Shown: positions 9,478 through 19,120, counted from the stretch's first letter. The stretch is DNA of 64,000 bases from Corynebacterium incognita (GCF_014217255.1 NZ_CP059404.1:1488001-1552000); one strand, 5' to 3'. Numbers and translations are program-made. The notes: generated by a model not told the origin, from the letters alone.

Positions 9478-10740
9478 ATGAAAATCGCGATGATCTCCAT
9501 GCACACCTCGCCCATCCAGCAACCAGGGTCCGGCGACGCGGGCGGCATGAACGTCTACATCCTCAACATCGCCACCCATCTGGCGCGCCACGGCATCGAC
9601 GTGGATATCTATACCCGCGCCACCAGCAGCCTGCGGCAGGTGGTGGACGTGGAGCCGCACCTGCGGGTCATCAACATCGAGGCCGGCCCCTACGAGGGCC
9701 TGGACAAAGAGGAGCTGCCCACGCAGCTCGCGGCGTTCGCGGGCGGCATCGTCCAGTACGTCAAGTGTCACCATGTGAGCTACGACCTCATCCACTCCCA
9801 CTACTGGCTGTCCGGCCAGGTGGGGTGGCTGCTCAAGGACCTGTGGGAGATTCCACTCGTGCATACCGCTCACACGTTGGCGGCGGTGAAGAACTTGCAC
9901 CGCACGGCGGAGGACACCCAAGAATCTGAGGCGCGCCGCATCTGCGAGCAGCAGCTGGTGGACAACGCCGACCTCCTTGTGGTCAACACTGACGCCGAGA
10001 CCCAAGACCTTGTGGAGCATTACGACGCCGACGCCTCCCGCATCGTGGTGGTCAACCCCGGCGCCGACGTCGAGCTGTTTTGCCCGGGCACCAACCGCAA
10101 CACGGAGATGTCCCGGCGCCTCTTGGGGCTGCCGCAGCACACCAAGGTCGTGGCATTCGTGGGGCGCCTCCAGAAGTTCAAGGGCCCGGACGTTCTCATC
10201 CGCGCCACCGCGGAGCTGCTGTGCCGCGACCCGTACCGCAACCTGCGCGTGGTGATCTGCGGCGGGCCGTCGGGGGCGAACACCACCCCGGAGACGTACC
10301 GCGACCTGGCGCGGGAGCTGGGCGTCGACCGGCACGTGCGCTTCCTGCAGCCCCGCCCGCCGGAGGAGCTCGTGGCGGTCTACCAGGCCGCGGACATCGT
10401 GGCGGTGCCCAGCTACAACGAGTCCTTCGGGCTGGTGGCGTTGGAGGCCCAGGCCACCGGCACCCCGGTGGTGGCGGCGCGCGTGGGCGGCTTGCCTGTT
10501 GCGGTCGCCGAAGGGGAGACGGGATTGCTTGTCGACGGCCACGATGACGCCGCGTGGGCAGACGCCCTGGCGGAATTGCTGGACGACGACGCCCAGCGCA
10601 TCGCCATGGGCGAGGCCGCGGTGGGGCACGCGGCGAAGTTCTCGTGGGACGCCGCCGCGACCAAGCTCATGGAGATTTACGACCGGGCGCGTGCTATCGC
10701 GGTGCCCGAGTGTCACGACCGCAAGCCCGCGGGCGTGTAG
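9478..10740 (+). CDS. mshA: D-inositol-3-phosphate glycosyltransferase MshA
   Basis: This is the GT4-family enzyme that starts mycothiol synthesis by transferring GlcNAc from UDP-GlcNAc to 1D-myo-inositol 3-phosphate. The 420-residue product begins with the N-terminal Rossmann sequence [20 protein letters not shown] and [15 protein letters not shown]. It has [17 protein letters not shown] at the domain boundary and the nucleotide-sugar motif [20 protein letters not shown] near residue 315. Length fits the family. The following order (gpmA, senX3, regX3) matches mycobacteria, except that a minus-strand protease gene sits between mshA and gpmA. The start is supported by homology and by the -10 box placed for a leaderless mRNA. 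Confidence 0.95.
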   Translation: MKIAMISMHTSPIQQPGSGDAGGMNVYILNIATHLARHGIDVDIYTRATSSLRQVVDVEPHLRVINIEAGPYEGLDKEELPTQLAAFAGGIVQYVKCHHVSYDLIHSHYWLSGQVGWLLKDLWEIPLVHTAHTLAAVKNLHRTAEDTQESEARRICEQQLVDNADLLVVNTDAETQDLVEHYDADASRIVVVNPGADVELFCPGTNRNTEMSRRLLGLPQHTKVVAFVGRLQKFKGPDVLIRATAELLCRDPYRNLRVVICGGPSGANTTPETYRDLARELGVDRHVRFLQPRPPEELVAVYQAADIVAVPSYNESFGLVALEAQATGTPVVAARVGGLPVAVAEGETGLLVDGHDDAAWADALAELLDDDAQRIAMGEAAVGHAAKFSWDAAATKLMEIYDRARAIAVPECHDRKPAGV

Positions 10741-12030
10741 CTAGCGGCTGCGGTGCGGCGTCATCGCCGCGGAGACGACGTTATTGATCTCGCGCTCGGC
10801 CAGTTTCTGCGCGGCGGCGACGTCCTTGTGGAACTGCGTCGACGCCTCGTAGAAGGCGGTGGTGTCGCCCTGCGGGATGCCGTGCGCGGCGCGCGCGGTC
10901 TTGTCGGCGGACGCTGCCACCTTGTGCGCGGCCTGCTCGAGGCTCGGGGCTTGCGCGTTCTGTGAAGTCTGCGCGGTGTCTGCCGCCTGCATGCTCGCGC
11001 CCGGGCGCGCGGTCTGCGCGGTGGCCTTGGTGGCCTTGGTGCCGGGGCCGGAGTGGGCATCAATATAGCCCTCCAGCTTCTCGCGGGACTCCTTGCCCGT
11101 GGAGAAGCGGGCGCGCGGGGTGGCCTCGTTGGTCACCTTGAAGTGACGGTTGACCGTCCCGGACTTGATGCCGTAGGCGTCCTCAATAGCACGGTCGGCC
11201 GGCTGGGTGCGGCTGACCGGCCCCATGCTCATGGACGAGATGCCCACAACCTTCTTGGTGCGCGGATTGTAGTTGATGCCGCCCGAGTCACCCTTTTGGA
11301 TGTTCATGCCCCAGCTCCACACGCCGTGCGCGGTGCGGAACATCTGGTAGCCACAGGAGCGGCCGGTGCGCGCCCCGTCCTTGCAGATGGGGTCGCCGAA
11401 GTTATCGGTTGAGACCTGGAAGGGGTAGAGGCGCGTGCGATCGTCGACGCCCTTCAGGGTGACGGCGCGGCCGCGGGCCTTGCCGTTTTCGTCGCGGCTG
11501 AAGGACTTGTTGGTCGTCCGCACCCGCGGATCGAGTTTCACCGACGCCCAGTCGGCGGCGTTAAACGCGTCGTGAAGGGTGCGGACCAGCGGCTCGTCGT
11601 CGGCAAGCAAATCGTCGTAACCCAGGCGATCCCGGTAGCCGATGTAGAACTCGCCGCTGCGGGTCGGGGCATAAACCTCGCCGCGCATCGCGGTGTCCTT
11701 CTCCAGGTTTTGCAGGCAGTGCCCCGCGGTGAACATGACGCGCCGCGGTTTCTTGCCCTTGCGATACACGGTGCCCACGGGGCCCTGGGAGCAGGTGGAG
11801 ACGTAGAAGTTGGCGGGTAGCTCCATCACCGAGCCGTCCGCGCGGCGATATGGGGACGGGTTGACTTCCGTGACGTGGATGGGCGCGCCGGGCGCGGCCA
11901 GGGCGCGGGTGGCGGGGTAGTGCGGGTTGGTGCGGAACGTACCTACGGCCTCAGCCTCGTACGTGCCGGGGACGACGGCGGTGGACACGAGGGCGCAGGC
12001 GGCGACGAGTGAAGCGAGAATCTTTTTCAT
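10741..12030 (-). CDS. Secreted trypsin-like (S1 family) serine protease
   Basis: This 429-residue protein has a signal peptide ([20 protein letters not shown], possible cleavage after AEA near residue 28). The catalytic triad is visible as TAGHC (His104), ADW (Asp160) and GDSGG (Ser249), so it looks like an active extracellular chymotrypsin-fold protease. Cysteines at about 80 and 105 and in the [11 protein letters not shown] segment could form disulfides. Residues 300-429 are a low-complexity Ala/Thr/Gln-rich tail ending in a helical segment, which might contact the envelope. The start at 12030 gives the signal peptide directly; TAGACT lies 10 bases upstream, consistent with a very short leader. 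It interrupts the usual mshA-gpmA neighbourhood. Substrate is unknown. Confidence 0.82.
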   Translation of the reverse strand: MKKILASLVAACALVSTAVVPGTYEAEAVGTFRTNPHYPATRALAAPGAPIHVTEVNPSPYRRADGSVMELPANFYVSTCSQGPVGTVYRKGKKPRRVMFTAGHCLQNLEKDTAMRGEVYAPTRSGEFYIGYRDRLGYDDLLADDEPLVRTLHDAFNAADWASVKLDPRVRTTNKSFSRDENGKARGRAVTLKGVDDRTRLYPFQVSTDNFGDPICKDGARTGRSCGYQMFRTAHGVWSWGMNIQKGDSGGINYNPRTKKVVGISSMSMGPVSRTQPADRAIEDAYGIKSGTVNRHFKVTNEATPRARFSTGKESREKLEGYIDAHSGPGTKATKATAQTARPGASMQAADTAQTSQNAQAPSLEQAAHKVAASADKTARAAHGIPQGDTTAFYEASTQFHKDVAAAQKLAEREINNVVSAAMTPHRSR

Positions 12031-12130
12031 AACGTGGGAAAGTCTAAACGCCACAGGGGGAGCTCGCGCGGTGTTTACTCATTCGGGGGATATAGCGCGC
12101 GACCGCGTGGATAATGGCACACTTAGAGGT

Positions 12131-12880
12131 ATGACTAACGGAAAGCTCATTCTCCTTCGACATGGCCAGTCCCAGTGGAACGAATCCAACCAGTTCACAG
12201 GCTGGGTGGACTGCGATCTGACCGCCAAGGGCGAGGCCGAGGCCAAGCGCGGCGGCGAGTTGCTCGCCGAGAACGACCTGCTGCCTGAGGTGCTCTACAC
12301 CTCGCTCCTGCGCCGCGCGATTCGCACCGCCAACATCGCACTCAACGCGGCGGACCGCCACTGGATCCCGGTCGTGCGCGACTGGCGCCTCAACGAGCGC
12401 CACTACGGCGCGCTGCAGGGCCTGAACAAGGCCGAGACCCGCGATAAGTACGGCGAGGAGCAGTTCATGGCGTGGCGTCGTTCTTACGACACCCCGCCGC
12501 CAGCGCTCGAGGACTCCTCCGAGTACTCCCAGGTGGGCGACCCTCGCTACGCTGACTTGGATGAAGTGCCGCGCACCGAGTGCCTTCTCGACGTCGTCAA
12601 GCGCCTGGTTCCGTACTTCGAAGAGGAGATCCTGCCGCGCGTCAAGGATGGCCAGACGGTCCTGGTGGCCGCGCACGGCAACTCCCTGCGCGCCCTGGTC
12701 AAGCACTTGGATAGCATTTCCGACGAGGACATCGCGGGCCTGAACATCCCGACCGGCATCCCGCTGGTCTACGAGATTGATGCCGCGGGCACCGTGGTGA
12801 ACCCAGGTGGCACCTACCTGGATCCGGAAGCGGCGGCGGCAGGCGCCGCAGCCGTGGCGGCGCAGGGCGGGAACAAGTAG
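12131..12880 (+). CDS. gpmA: 2,3-bisphosphoglycerate-dependent phosphoglycerate mutase
   Basis: This glycolytic enzyme interconverts 3- and 2-phosphoglycerate. The 249 residues open with [13 protein letters not shown], carrying the phosphorylated histidine of the RHG motif. [17 protein letters not shown] and the second catalytic histidine in [15 protein letters not shown] follow. Length is typical for dPGM. The ATG at 12131 is chosen by homology; in-frame codons upstream run into the divergent protease promoter region. A GATAAT box at about 12109 fits a -10. senX3 starts 3 bases after the stop, so the three genes gpmA-senX3-regX3 may be co-transcribed. Confidence 0.95.
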   Translation: MTNGKLILLRHGQSQWNESNQFTGWVDCDLTAKGEAEAKRGGELLAENDLLPEVLYTSLLRRAIRTANIALNAADRHWIPVVRDWRLNERHYGALQGLNKAETRDKYGEEQFMAWRRSYDTPPPALEDSSEYSQVGDPRYADLDEVPRTECLLDVVKRLVPYFEEEILPRVKDGQTVLVAAHGNSLRALVKHLDSISDEDIAGLNIPTGIPLVYEIDAAGTVVNPGGTYLDPEAAAAGAAAVAAQGGNK

Positions 12881-12883
12881 TTT

Positions 12884-14137
12884 TTGTCCTCCGCACTCGC
12901 TTTTCTTGCAGGCGTGGCTTTTTGTGGCCTCGCCTTGTTGGCGATCCGTGGCATCCGCGCCCGCATCCAGCGGCGCCGCGCCTCCGCGACCATTGAGGCG
13001 AACCAGGTCAACACCGTGTCCCAAGTGTTGCACCTGGCCATCCAGGGATCGCCCACGGGCATCACCGTCATTGACCGGGCAGGCGAGGTCATCTTGTCCA
13101 ATCAGTCCGCCCACGAGATGGCGCTCGTGCACGACCGCGCGATCAACCCGGACATTCGCCGGGTGGCCAACGCGGTTTTTGAGGACAAGGAGACGCGCAC
13201 CCTGGACACGTCCATCGCTAAGCGACGGACCGGCAACCGTGTGAGCCACGTCCAGGCCGTCATCAAACCCCTCACGCTCGTCGACGATCGCTTCGTCATC
13301 GTCTACGGCACCGACCAAAGTGAGCACGTGCGGATGGAATCTGCGCGCCGCGACTTCGTGGCCAACGTCTCGCACGAGCTCAAGACCCCGGTGGGCGGCA
13401 TTGCGCTGTTGGCCGAGGCGCTGCTGGATTCCCCGGACGACCAGGAGCACGTCAACTACTTCGGCACCAAGCTGCAGAAGGAAGCGCACCGCATGGCGGA
13501 CATGGTTAACGAGCTCATCGCGTTGTCCAAGCTGCAGGGCGCTGAGGCGCTGCCGGACACGGAGCCGGTTCCCATCGACGACATCATCGGCGAGGCCGTC
13601 TCCCGTAACAAGGTGGCCGCCGATACCCACGGCATCGAGCTCACCGTCTCCGAACCTACTGACATTCTCGTGCGGGCGGACAAGCCCTTGTTGGTGACCG
13701 CGATTTCCAACCTCATCGCCAACGCCATCAACTATTCGCCGAATGCCACCCCCGTGTCCATCTCGCAGAAGCAGGTCGGCGCGGACATCGTGCTCATCCG
13801 TGTGACCGACCGCGGCATCGGTATCGCCCCGGAGGATCAGGAGCGCGTGTTCGAGCGTTTCTTCCGCGTGGACAAGGCGCGTTCCCGCCAGACGGGCGGA
13901 ACGGGGCTGGGCTTGGCCATAGTCAAGCACGTGGTGGCCAACCATGGCGGTAATATCAAATTATGGTCGCGCCCAGGCACGGGGTCGACGTTCACGATTG
14001 AACTGCCGATCTATCATGAAAAGGAGCCCACTCCGACTGCGGGCGTGGCCGACACTGATACTGAGGCGCCGAAGGCGCCTGCCCTGCGCACTGCCGTGGG
14101 GCGGGTTGCAGCACGTCGAAAGGACAAAGCATCATGA
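12884..14137 (+). CDS. senX3: Sensor histidine kinase SenX3
   Basis: This is the membrane sensor kinase of the phosphate-responsive SenX3-RegX3 pair. The 417 residues comprise an N-terminal hydrophobic segment (residues 3-21), a PAS-like region (about 45-145), the dimerisation box DFVANVSHELKTPVGG with phospho-acceptor His164, and an HATPase domain with NLIANAINYSP, DRGIGIAPEDQERVFERFF and GGTGLGLAIVKHV. The only good start is a TTG at 12884 directly behind the gpmA stop, implying translational coupling. The stop overlaps the regX3 ATG by 4 bases. In mycobacteria SenX3 has two N-terminal helices; here only one clear segment is visible. Confidence 0.93.
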   Translation: MSSALAFLAGVAFCGLALLAIRGIRARIQRRRASATIEANQVNTVSQVLHLAIQGSPTGITVIDRAGEVILSNQSAHEMALVHDRAINPDIRRVANAVFEDKETRTLDTSIAKRRTGNRVSHVQAVIKPLTLVDDRFVIVYGTDQSEHVRMESARRDFVANVSHELKTPVGGIALLAEALLDSPDDQEHVNYFGTKLQKEAHRMADMVNELIALSKLQGAEALPDTEPVPIDDIIGEAVSRNKVAADTHGIELTVSEPTDILVRADKPLLVTAISNLIANAINYSPNATPVSISQKQVGADIVLIRVTDRGIGIAPEDQERVFERFFRVDKARSRQTGGTGLGLAIVKHVVANHGGNIKLWSRPGTGSTFTIELPIYHEKEPTPTAGVADTDTEAPKAPALRTAVGRVAARRKDKAS

Positions 14138-14832
14138 CCACCATCCTGCTCGTCGAAGACGAAGAGTCGTTGGCGGACCCCCTCGCCTTCTTGCTCCGGA
14201 AGGAGGGCTTCGATCCGATCCTCGCCCCCGACGGGCAGACGGCGCTGCGGGAATTCGAGCGCAACGACATTGATATTGTCCTCCTTGACCTCATGCTGCC
14301 CGGCATGTCCGGCACGGACGTGTGCAAGCAGATCCGCTCCACTTCTTCGGTGCCCATCATCATGGTGACCGCCCGCGACTCGGAGATCGATAAGGTCGTG
14401 GGCCTCGAGCTCGGTGCGGACGACTACGTGACTAAGCCATATTCCTCCCGCGAGCTCATCGCCCGTATCCGCGCTGTGCTGCGCCGCGGCAGTGACCAAT
14501 CACAGGACGCTACCGCGGACGAGCCCGACGATCAGATCCTCGAGGGCGGCCGCGTGCGCATGGACGTCGAGCGCCACACCGTTTCCGTGGATGGCGAGCC
14601 GGTGCCGATGCCGCTCAAGGAATTCGACCTTTTGGAGTATCTGTTGCGCAACGCGGGTCGCGTGCTCACCCGCGGGCAGCTCATCGATCGCATCTGGGGC
14701 GCCGACTACGTCGGTGACACCAAGACCCTCGACGTCCACGTCAAGCGCCTGCGCTCCAAGATTGAGGCCGAGCCCTCCCGCCCCCAGCACCTAGTCACGG
14801 TGCGTGGCTTGGGCTATAAGTTCGACCTCTAG
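14134..14832 (+). CDS. regX3: Response regulator RegX3 (OmpR family)
   Basis: This 232-residue transcription factor is phosphorylated by SenX3. The receiver domain shows the acidic pair at Glu9/Asp10 (LVEDEE), phosphorylation site Asp52 ([10 protein letters not shown]) and Lys101 (VTKPYSS). The winged-helix DNA-binding domain (about 130-230) includes [23 protein letters not shown] and [11 protein letters not shown]. In related organisms RegX3 activates phosphate-scavenging genes; the nearby ppk2, metallophosphatase and phoD are plausible targets, but I did not find a defined binding site. The ATG overlaps the senX3 stop. The stop codon shares CTAG with the stop of the convergent gene at 14829. 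Confidence 0.95.
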   Translation: MTTILLVEDEESLADPLAFLLRKEGFDPILAPDGQTALREFERNDIDIVLLDLMLPGMSGTDVCKQIRSTSSVPIIMVTARDSEIDKVVGLELGADDYVTKPYSSRELIARIRAVLRRGSDQSQDATADEPDDQILEGGRVRMDVERHTVSVDGEPVPMPLKEFDLLEYLLRNAGRVLTRGQLIDRIWGADYVGDTKTLDVHVKRLRSKIEAEPSRPQHLVTVRGLGYKFDL

Positions 14833-15752
14833 TTCTCGCGGGCCTTCACCGTCGCCGGGTGCTGCGGGAACGCCACCCCGGCCTGTCGGGCCTGCTCGCG
14901 CGCCGCGCAGTGCTCCGCCAAGATTTCGTAGCACTCTTGGCCTAACAGGGCCACGAGTTCGGCGCGGTGCGAGCTCCAGACTGGCTCCGGGTTGGAATGG
15001 CACGCGGAATCGCCGGTGCAGTACCAGTCGAAGTCCTCGCCGCCCCCACCCCAGCCGCGGCGGTCGTACTCGCCGATGGTGGTGCGCAGAATCTCTTGGC
15101 CGTCGGGGCGCTCCTCGTACTCCTCGTGGCGGCGCAGCGGCAGCTGCCAACACACCTCGGGCTTGACTACTGTCAGCTCCTCCCCGGCGTCGAGCGCCCA
15201 CTGGTGCAGTGCGCAGCCCGCTCCGGTGGGCCAGCCTTCGCGATTAGCGAAGATGCATGCGCCACCCACTACCGGGGTCTTCAGTGCGGGCTCTGGCTCG
15301 CCGTCATCGCCGTCTAGCTCGTCCCAGGCCAGCCACGGTTCCAATTCCACAGGATCCGCGGCGGCCAGGTAGGAGTCCACCGAGTCGGGGCGGTGCTGCC
15401 AGTACTTCGCCGGCATGGATGCCACGGCGTCGCAAAGCTGGTCTCGGTCTTGTTCATCGGCCATGTAGGCGCCGTGTACGCAGCACCCCACGTCGGGCTG
15501 CGATGCGTCGATGCCGGGGCAGGCGCTGGTGCCGAAGGCGCAGGAATAGTGCGATTCCACCCAGGTGAGATCAATGGAAAACACATGCAGGGGATCGTCC
15601 GGGTTGGTGAACTCGAACCATTCGCGGGGGAAATCTGGGGCCACTTCGCGCCCAGAGGAAATGGATTGTCCCGCAGGTGAGGACGCTGGGAAACCCAAAT
15701 GCACGGGTTTGCGCCCGGGGTCGTTGTGGGGATGGGATTGTGGGCGATTCAC
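14829..15752 (-). CDS. Conserved Cys-rich protein (Rv0495c-like), function unknown
   Basis: This 307-residue soluble protein occupies the place of M. tuberculosis Rv0495c between regX3 and ppx. It has many cysteines in short groups: [47 protein letters not shown] and YCTGDSACH, with Trp- and acidic-rich linkers. Such spacing suggests a metal or Fe-S cluster site, reminiscent of YkgJ-type cysteine-cluster proteins, but I cannot assign a reaction. Translation starts at a GTG (15752) with GGTGGG upstream. The 5' end is divergent from ppx with 33 bp between, so both promoters must be compact. Its stop overlaps that of regX3. Confidence 0.8.
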   Translation of the reverse strand: MNRPQSHPHNDPGRKPVHLGFPASSPAGQSISSGREVAPDFPREWFEFTNPDDPLHVFSIDLTWVESHYSCAFGTSACPGIDASQPDVGCCVHGAYMADEQDRDQLCDAVASMPAKYWQHRPDSVDSYLAAADPVELEPWLAWDELDGDDGEPEPALKTPVVGGACIFANREGWPTGAGCALHQWALDAGEELTVVKPEVCWQLPLRRHEEYEERPDGQEILRTTIGEYDRRGWGGGGEDFDWYCTGDSACHSNPEPVWSSHRAELVALLGQECYEILAEHCAAREQARQAGVAFPQHPATVKAREN

Positions 15753-15773
15753 ACTAACCCACCGTAGACCTAC

Positions 15774-15779
15774 TACCCT
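15774..15779 (+). promoter_or_regulatory. -10 element TACCCT of ppx, leaderless arrangement
   Basis: TACCCT lies 6 bases upstream of the GTG at 15786, the spacing expected if transcription starts on the start codon. The full gap to the divergent gene is 33 bp. No separate -35 box is evident. Confidence 0.4.
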
Positions 15780-15785
15780 GTAGGT

Positions 15786-16715
15786 GTGCGATTAGGTGTA
15801 TTAGACGTAGGCAGCAATACCGTCCATCTGGTGGCGGTGGATGCCGCCAGTGGCGGTAAGCCGACCCCGATGAGCGATTGGAAGACGCCGCTGCGGCTGG
15901 TTGAGCAGCTTGATGACGACGGCGCGATCCATTCCAAGGGCCGTAAGAAGCTCATCTCGGCGGGGAGCGAGGCCGCGGAGCTGGGCGAGAAGCTCGGGTG
16001 CGTGGAATTCCTCCCCATCGCCACGTCGGCGGTGCGTTCGGCGTCCAACTCGGAAGAGGTCCTGGATGAGGTGGAGAGGGAAACGGGCGTGCGCCTGCAG
16101 ATCCTCTCCGGAGAGGAAGAGGCGCGCCTGACCTTCCTGGCGGTGCGTCGCTGGTACGGCTGGTCCGCGGGTCGCATCACCAACCTGGACATTGGTGGCG
16201 GTTCCCTCGAACTCTCCTCGGGCACGGATGAGGAACCGGACGTCGCGTTTTCTCTCGATCTGGGCGCGGGCCGGTTAACCTACAACTGGTTCGACACCGA
16301 TCCTCCGGGGAAGAAGAAGGTCAACCTGCTGCGCGACTACATCGACGCTGAGCTTGTCGACGCCACGGAGCAGATGAAGGCCCTGGGCCCTGCGGGTCTG
16401 GCAGTGGGTACCTCAAAGACCTTCCGCACCCTGGCGCGTCTGACCGGTGCGGCGCCGTCGTCGGCGGGCCCGTACGTCAAGCGCACCTTGACGGCGCCCG
16501 GTTTGCGACAGATTATAAACTTTATCTCACGCATGACAGCTTCCGATCGCGCGGAGCTTGAGGGCGTGAGCTCGGATCGCTCGCATCAGATTGTGGCGGG
16601 CGCATTGGTCGCGGAGGCGTCCATGCGTGCGTTGGGTATTGAGAAGCTGGAAATCTGCCCGTGGGCTTTGCGCGAAGGTGTTATCCTGCGGCGCATCGAC
16701 AAAGGACTGGAATAG
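15786..16715 (+). CDS. ppx: Ppx/GppA-family phosphatase (exopolyphosphatase type)
   Basis: This 309-residue single-module ASKHA-fold enzyme hydrolyses terminal phosphates of polyphosphate and/or pppGpp. The N-terminal nucleotide-fold motif is [17 protein letters not shown] and the second phosphate motif is [14 protein letters not shown] (about residue 138), with [15 protein letters not shown] between. Length matches the short mycobacterial Ppx1 type rather than the 500-residue E. coli enzymes. It starts at GTG 15786 with no ribosome-binding site but a -10 box 6 bases upstream. The membrane protein gene follows after 8 bp. Location beside senX3-regX3 supports a role in phosphate/polyphosphate balance. 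GppA-type specificity cannot be excluded. Confidence 0.88.
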   Translation: MRLGVLDVGSNTVHLVAVDAASGGKPTPMSDWKTPLRLVEQLDDDGAIHSKGRKKLISAGSEAAELGEKLGCVEFLPIATSAVRSASNSEEVLDEVERETGVRLQILSGEEEARLTFLAVRRWYGWSAGRITNLDIGGGSLELSSGTDEEPDVAFSLDLGAGRLTYNWFDTDPPGKKKVNLLRDYIDAELVDATEQMKALGPAGLAVGTSKTFRTLARLTGAAPSSAGPYVKRTLTAPGLRQIINFISRMTASDRAELEGVSSDRSHQIVAGALVAEASMRALGIEKLEICPWALREGVILRRIDKGLE

Positions 16716-16723
16716 GACGGATC

Positions 16724-17716
16724 ATGGCTGAAGACAAACAGTTGACAGTGGCTGAGCTGCTGGCACAAAGCGGTGGCGGCGCCGCGAAGGATCGCCCGCG
16801 CCGCCGGCGCCGCCGCAGCCTCGACGACGGCGGTATCTCCGTCGCGGAGCTGACCGGCTCCATCCGTCGGGTGGACGCCACCCCGGAGCAGTCCCGCCAC
16901 TCCAGCGTGGACATCGACGAGACCGCCCCCGTCATCCCCGCGCCGAAGAAGCCCGACGAGGAGGGACAGGCCCCGGAGGCCGCGGTCCAGCCCGCAAAGA
17001 AGGCTGAGCCAGCGAAGAAGGCTGAGTCTGCTCAGGACAATGAGGACACCTCGGTCATCGACAAGGTCAAGGACGCCCCGGCGCCCACACCTAAGTCCAA
17101 GTCCACTCCCAAGCCCGCCGCGTCAACGGCCCCGGCAGCCACGCCGACGACCACCGCGCCTAAGCCGAAGCCGCAGGCTAAGCCAGCTGCGAAGTCCGCA
17201 GCGAAACCGGACGAGACCGGTGTCATCCCCACCGTTGGCGCCGCCGCAGGCACCGCGGGCGCTGCTGCCGCAGGCGCGACCACCACAGGGGCCGCTGACA
17301 AGGCCGCGACCCCTGGCGCAGGGAAGTCGGCATCCACGCAGGATCGCCCGGTTCAGCAGATGCCACCGCAGGACTCTGCTAAGGCTCTCCGCGCCAGCGA
17401 CAACACCGACAACCCCGACGCCGCTGGTACCACCGGCACCGAAGAGGGCGAGGACGACGGCGAGAAGGTCAACGTCATGGCTGTCATCCTCCTGGCCGTC
17501 GTTGGCATCGTGCTCGGCGCAGTGGTGTTCAAGGGCTTCGAGCTCCTGTGGGAGCGCATGACTGTCCCCGTCGTCAGCGTCCTGGCCGTTGCCGTCACCG
17601 GCATCATGGTGGGTATCGTGCACGCCCTGCGCACCGAGCGCGACACCTTCTCCATGGTGCTCGCCGGTATCGTCGGCCTCGTACTTACCTTTGGGCCTTT
17701 GCTTATCGTCATGTAG
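16724..17716 (+). CDS. Conserved membrane protein with long Ala/Pro/Lys-rich cytoplasmic region
   Basis: This 330-residue protein is the positional counterpart of Rv0497. Residues 1-245 are hydrophilic and low complexity, with TVAELLAQSGGG and an Arg run near the N-terminus (RPRRRRRRS), then repeats of AKKAEPAKKAE and Ala/Pro/Thr stretches. The C-terminal 85 residues hold about three membrane helices (VMAVILLAVVGIVLGAVVF, VPVVSVLAVAVTGIMVGIV, FSMVLAGIVGLVLTFGPLL). The start at 16724 has AGGACGG upstream. It follows ppx by 8 bp, so it is probably in the same operon. The stop lies inside a 21-bp tandem duplication. Function is unknown; the disordered charged arm might be a partner-binding or cell-wall-associated segment. 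Confidence 0.82.
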   Translation: MAEDKQLTVAELLAQSGGGAAKDRPRRRRRRSLDDGGISVAELTGSIRRVDATPEQSRHSSVDIDETAPVIPAPKKPDEEGQAPEAAVQPAKKAEPAKKAESAQDNEDTSVIDKVKDAPAPTPKSKSTPKPAASTAPAATPTTTAPKPKPQAKPAAKSAAKPDETGVIPTVGAAAGTAGAAAAGATTTGAADKAATPGAGKSASTQDRPVQQMPPQDSAKALRASDNTDNPDAAGTTGTEEGEDDGEKVNVMAVILLAVVGIVLGAVVFKGFELLWERMTVPVVSVLAVAVTGIMVGIVHALRTERDTFSMVLAGIVGLVLTFGPLLIVM

Positions 17717-17737
17717 CCTTTGCTTATCGTCATGTAA
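17696..17737. repeat. 21-bp tandem duplication across the stop codon of the membrane protein gene
   Basis: Two 21-bp units (17696-17716 and 17717-17737) differ only in the last base, one ending TAG and the other TAA. The unit encodes PLLIVM followed by stop, so the second copy is an in-frame repeat of the last six codons after the natural stop. Confidence 0.9.
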
Positions 17738-17763
17738 CAGCCGCCGTACCTGCATTCGCAACA

Positions 17764-17793
17764 GGCGTCGCCCCTCCGGGGGCGGCGCCTTTC
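17764..17793 (+). terminator. Rho-independent terminator after the ppx-membrane protein operon
   Basis: GGCGTCGCCCC (17764-17774), a TCCG loop, and GGGGCGGCGCC (17779-17789) form an 11-bp stem with one U-G pair, followed by TTTCG. It ends the ppx operon before the proC start at 17834. Confidence 0.75.
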
Positions 17794-17833
17794 GTCGTGG
17801 TACGCCCGCGGCCGCTGTGGCAGTGTGGAGAGC

Positions 17834-18664
17834 ATGACTGACGCAAAGAATTCCACTTTTGATGCAACCAACATTGCCGTCCTCGGAGGGGGACAGATCG
17901 GCGAGGCCCTCATCGCCGGTGTGCTGGCCGGGGGCCGCGATCCGCAGACGCTGACGGTGACCAACAGGTCCGTCGAGAAGCAGAACTACTTTGCCGACAC
18001 CTACGGCGTGCCCACCACCGCAGACAACACCGCCGCCGTGAAGGGGGCCGGGGTGGTCTTCGCCTGCGTAAAGCCTTATGCCATCGAGGATCTCCTGCGA
18101 GAGGTCGGCGAGCACCTCGAGCCGAACGCCGTGGTGGTCTCCATGGCCGCCGGCCTAACCCTCACGGCGCTGGAGGGAGCCCTGCCCGCCGATACCGCCG
18201 TGGTTCGTGTCATGCCTAATACGCCGATGCTCGTTGGCGCTGGCATGAACGCCTGCGTGCCGGGCACCGCGGCCTCCCAGGAGGATATGGACGGCGTGGC
18301 GGAGCTGCTGGGCGCCGTGGGCGACGTCGTCGTGGTGGCGGAGAAGGACATGGACGCGGTTACGGCGTTGTCGGGTTCTTCGCCCGCATACTTCTTCCTC
18401 GTTACCGAGGCGCTTATCGACGCCGGCGTGAACCTCGGTCTTACCCGCGACGTGGCGCAGCAGCTGGCAACCTCCGCCGCGGCGGGCGCGGGCGCCATGC
18501 TCAAGGACTCCGGCAAGGATCCTGTCACGCTGCGGGCCAACGTGTCTTCGCCGGGTGGCACGACCGTGGCCGCGCTGCGCGAGCTGGAGGAGTCGGGCAT
18601 TCGCGGTGCCTTCTTCCGGGCCGCGCAGGCCTGCGCGGATCGCTCCAGGGAACTCGGCGACTAG
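17834..18664 (+). CDS. proC: Pyrroline-5-carboxylate reductase
   Basis: This cytosolic enzyme performs the last step of proline synthesis, reducing pyrroline-5-carboxylate with NAD(P)H. The 276 residues show the dinucleotide-binding motif VLGGGQIGEALIAGVLAGG at the N-terminus and VSMAAGLTLTALEGAL. VVRVMPNTPMLVGAGM follows, and the C-terminal signature is SPGGTTVAALRELEESGIRGAF. Length is normal for ProC. The ATG at 17834 is preferred over the in-frame GTG at 17825, because GGAG lies just upstream of it. The gene appears monocistronic between a terminator and a G/C hairpin. Position matches Rv0500. Confidence 0.95.
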   Translation: MTDAKNSTFDATNIAVLGGGQIGEALIAGVLAGGRDPQTLTVTNRSVEKQNYFADTYGVPTTADNTAAVKGAGVVFACVKPYAIEDLLREVGEHLEPNAVVVSMAAGLTLTALEGALPADTAVVRVMPNTPMLVGAGMNACVPGTAASQEDMDGVAELLGAVGDVVVVAEKDMDAVTALSGSSPAYFFLVTEALIDAGVNLGLTRDVAQQLATSAAAGAGAMLKDSGKDPVTLRANVSSPGGTTVAALRELEESGIRGAFFRAAQACADRSRELGD

Positions 18665-18680
18665 TTCTCTTACCGGTTTA

Positions 18681-18706
18681 CTCCCCCCCACGCGGGGGTA
18701 GGGGAG
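18681..18706. terminator. G/C hairpin downstream of proC
   Basis: CTCCCC (18681-18686) pairs with GGGGAG (18701-18706), with an inner C/G-run stem around ACGCG. It lies 17 bases after the proC stop. It lacks a T tract, so terminator function is only probable. The remaining bases to 18908 hold no gene that I can support. Confidence 0.4.
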
Positions 18707-18908
18707 GGCCGCCTGTGGCGGGTGGTGGGGAAGTTGCATGGGAGTTTTGCGCGGGCATTGGGGACAAGGCCGCAACAAGGGCGAAAATTTTTGCACTCAA
18801 GTCGCATTAGTCACAGGTTTCACGATAGGCTTGTTCAAGCACGTGCGTGTTCGTCCTGTGGGAGGGGAAGCCTACAGCGCGCCACGGGCTGAAAGGTTAG
18901 ATAAAGAT

Positions 18909-19100
18909 ATGGCTAATGAAGAAAAGGGAACCTTTCTCACGGTTGCTGAGGTCGCGGAGATTATGCGCGTGTCCAAGATGACCGTTTACCGTCTGGTTCA
19001 CTCCGGTGAGCTGCCAGCCGTCCGTGTTGGCCGTTCTTTCCGGGTTCACGAGTCCGCCGTGGACGAGTACCTGAATGACTCCACCTACAACGTAGGCTAG
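18909..19100 (+). CDS. Excisionase-type helix-turn-helix DNA-binding protein
   Basis: This is a 63-residue MerR/Xis-like winged-helix protein: FLTVAEVAEIMRVSKMTVYRLVHSGELPAVRVGRSFRVHESAVDEYL. That segment is almost the whole protein and matches the excisionase-family domain carried by a small gene after proC in mycobacteria (Rv0500A). There is no integrase or phage gene nearby, so it is a chromosomal transcription-factor-like protein rather than a true excisionase. The ATG at 18909 follows GAAAGG at a rather long spacing. A large hairpin (19121-19183) follows. Targets are unknown; in its neighbourhood it could affect proC, serB or its own gene. Confidence 0.85.
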   Translation: MANEEKGTFLTVAEVAEIMRVSKMTVYRLVHSGELPAVRVGRSFRVHESAVDEYLNDSTYNVG

Positions 19101-19120
19101 GAGACCTCTTTAGGGACTCG

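Noticed and set aside
12044..13945. A 633-codon open frame antisense to gpmA and senX3
   Set aside because: Its composition is the His/Gly/Val/Asp-rich pattern of a shadow frame in high-GC DNA, and the opposite strand holds two clear enzymes.
18909..19100. Prophage or integrative element marked by an excisionase gene
   Set aside because: No integrase, attachment-site duplication or phage genes nearby, and the gene keeps its place in the actinobacterial core order.
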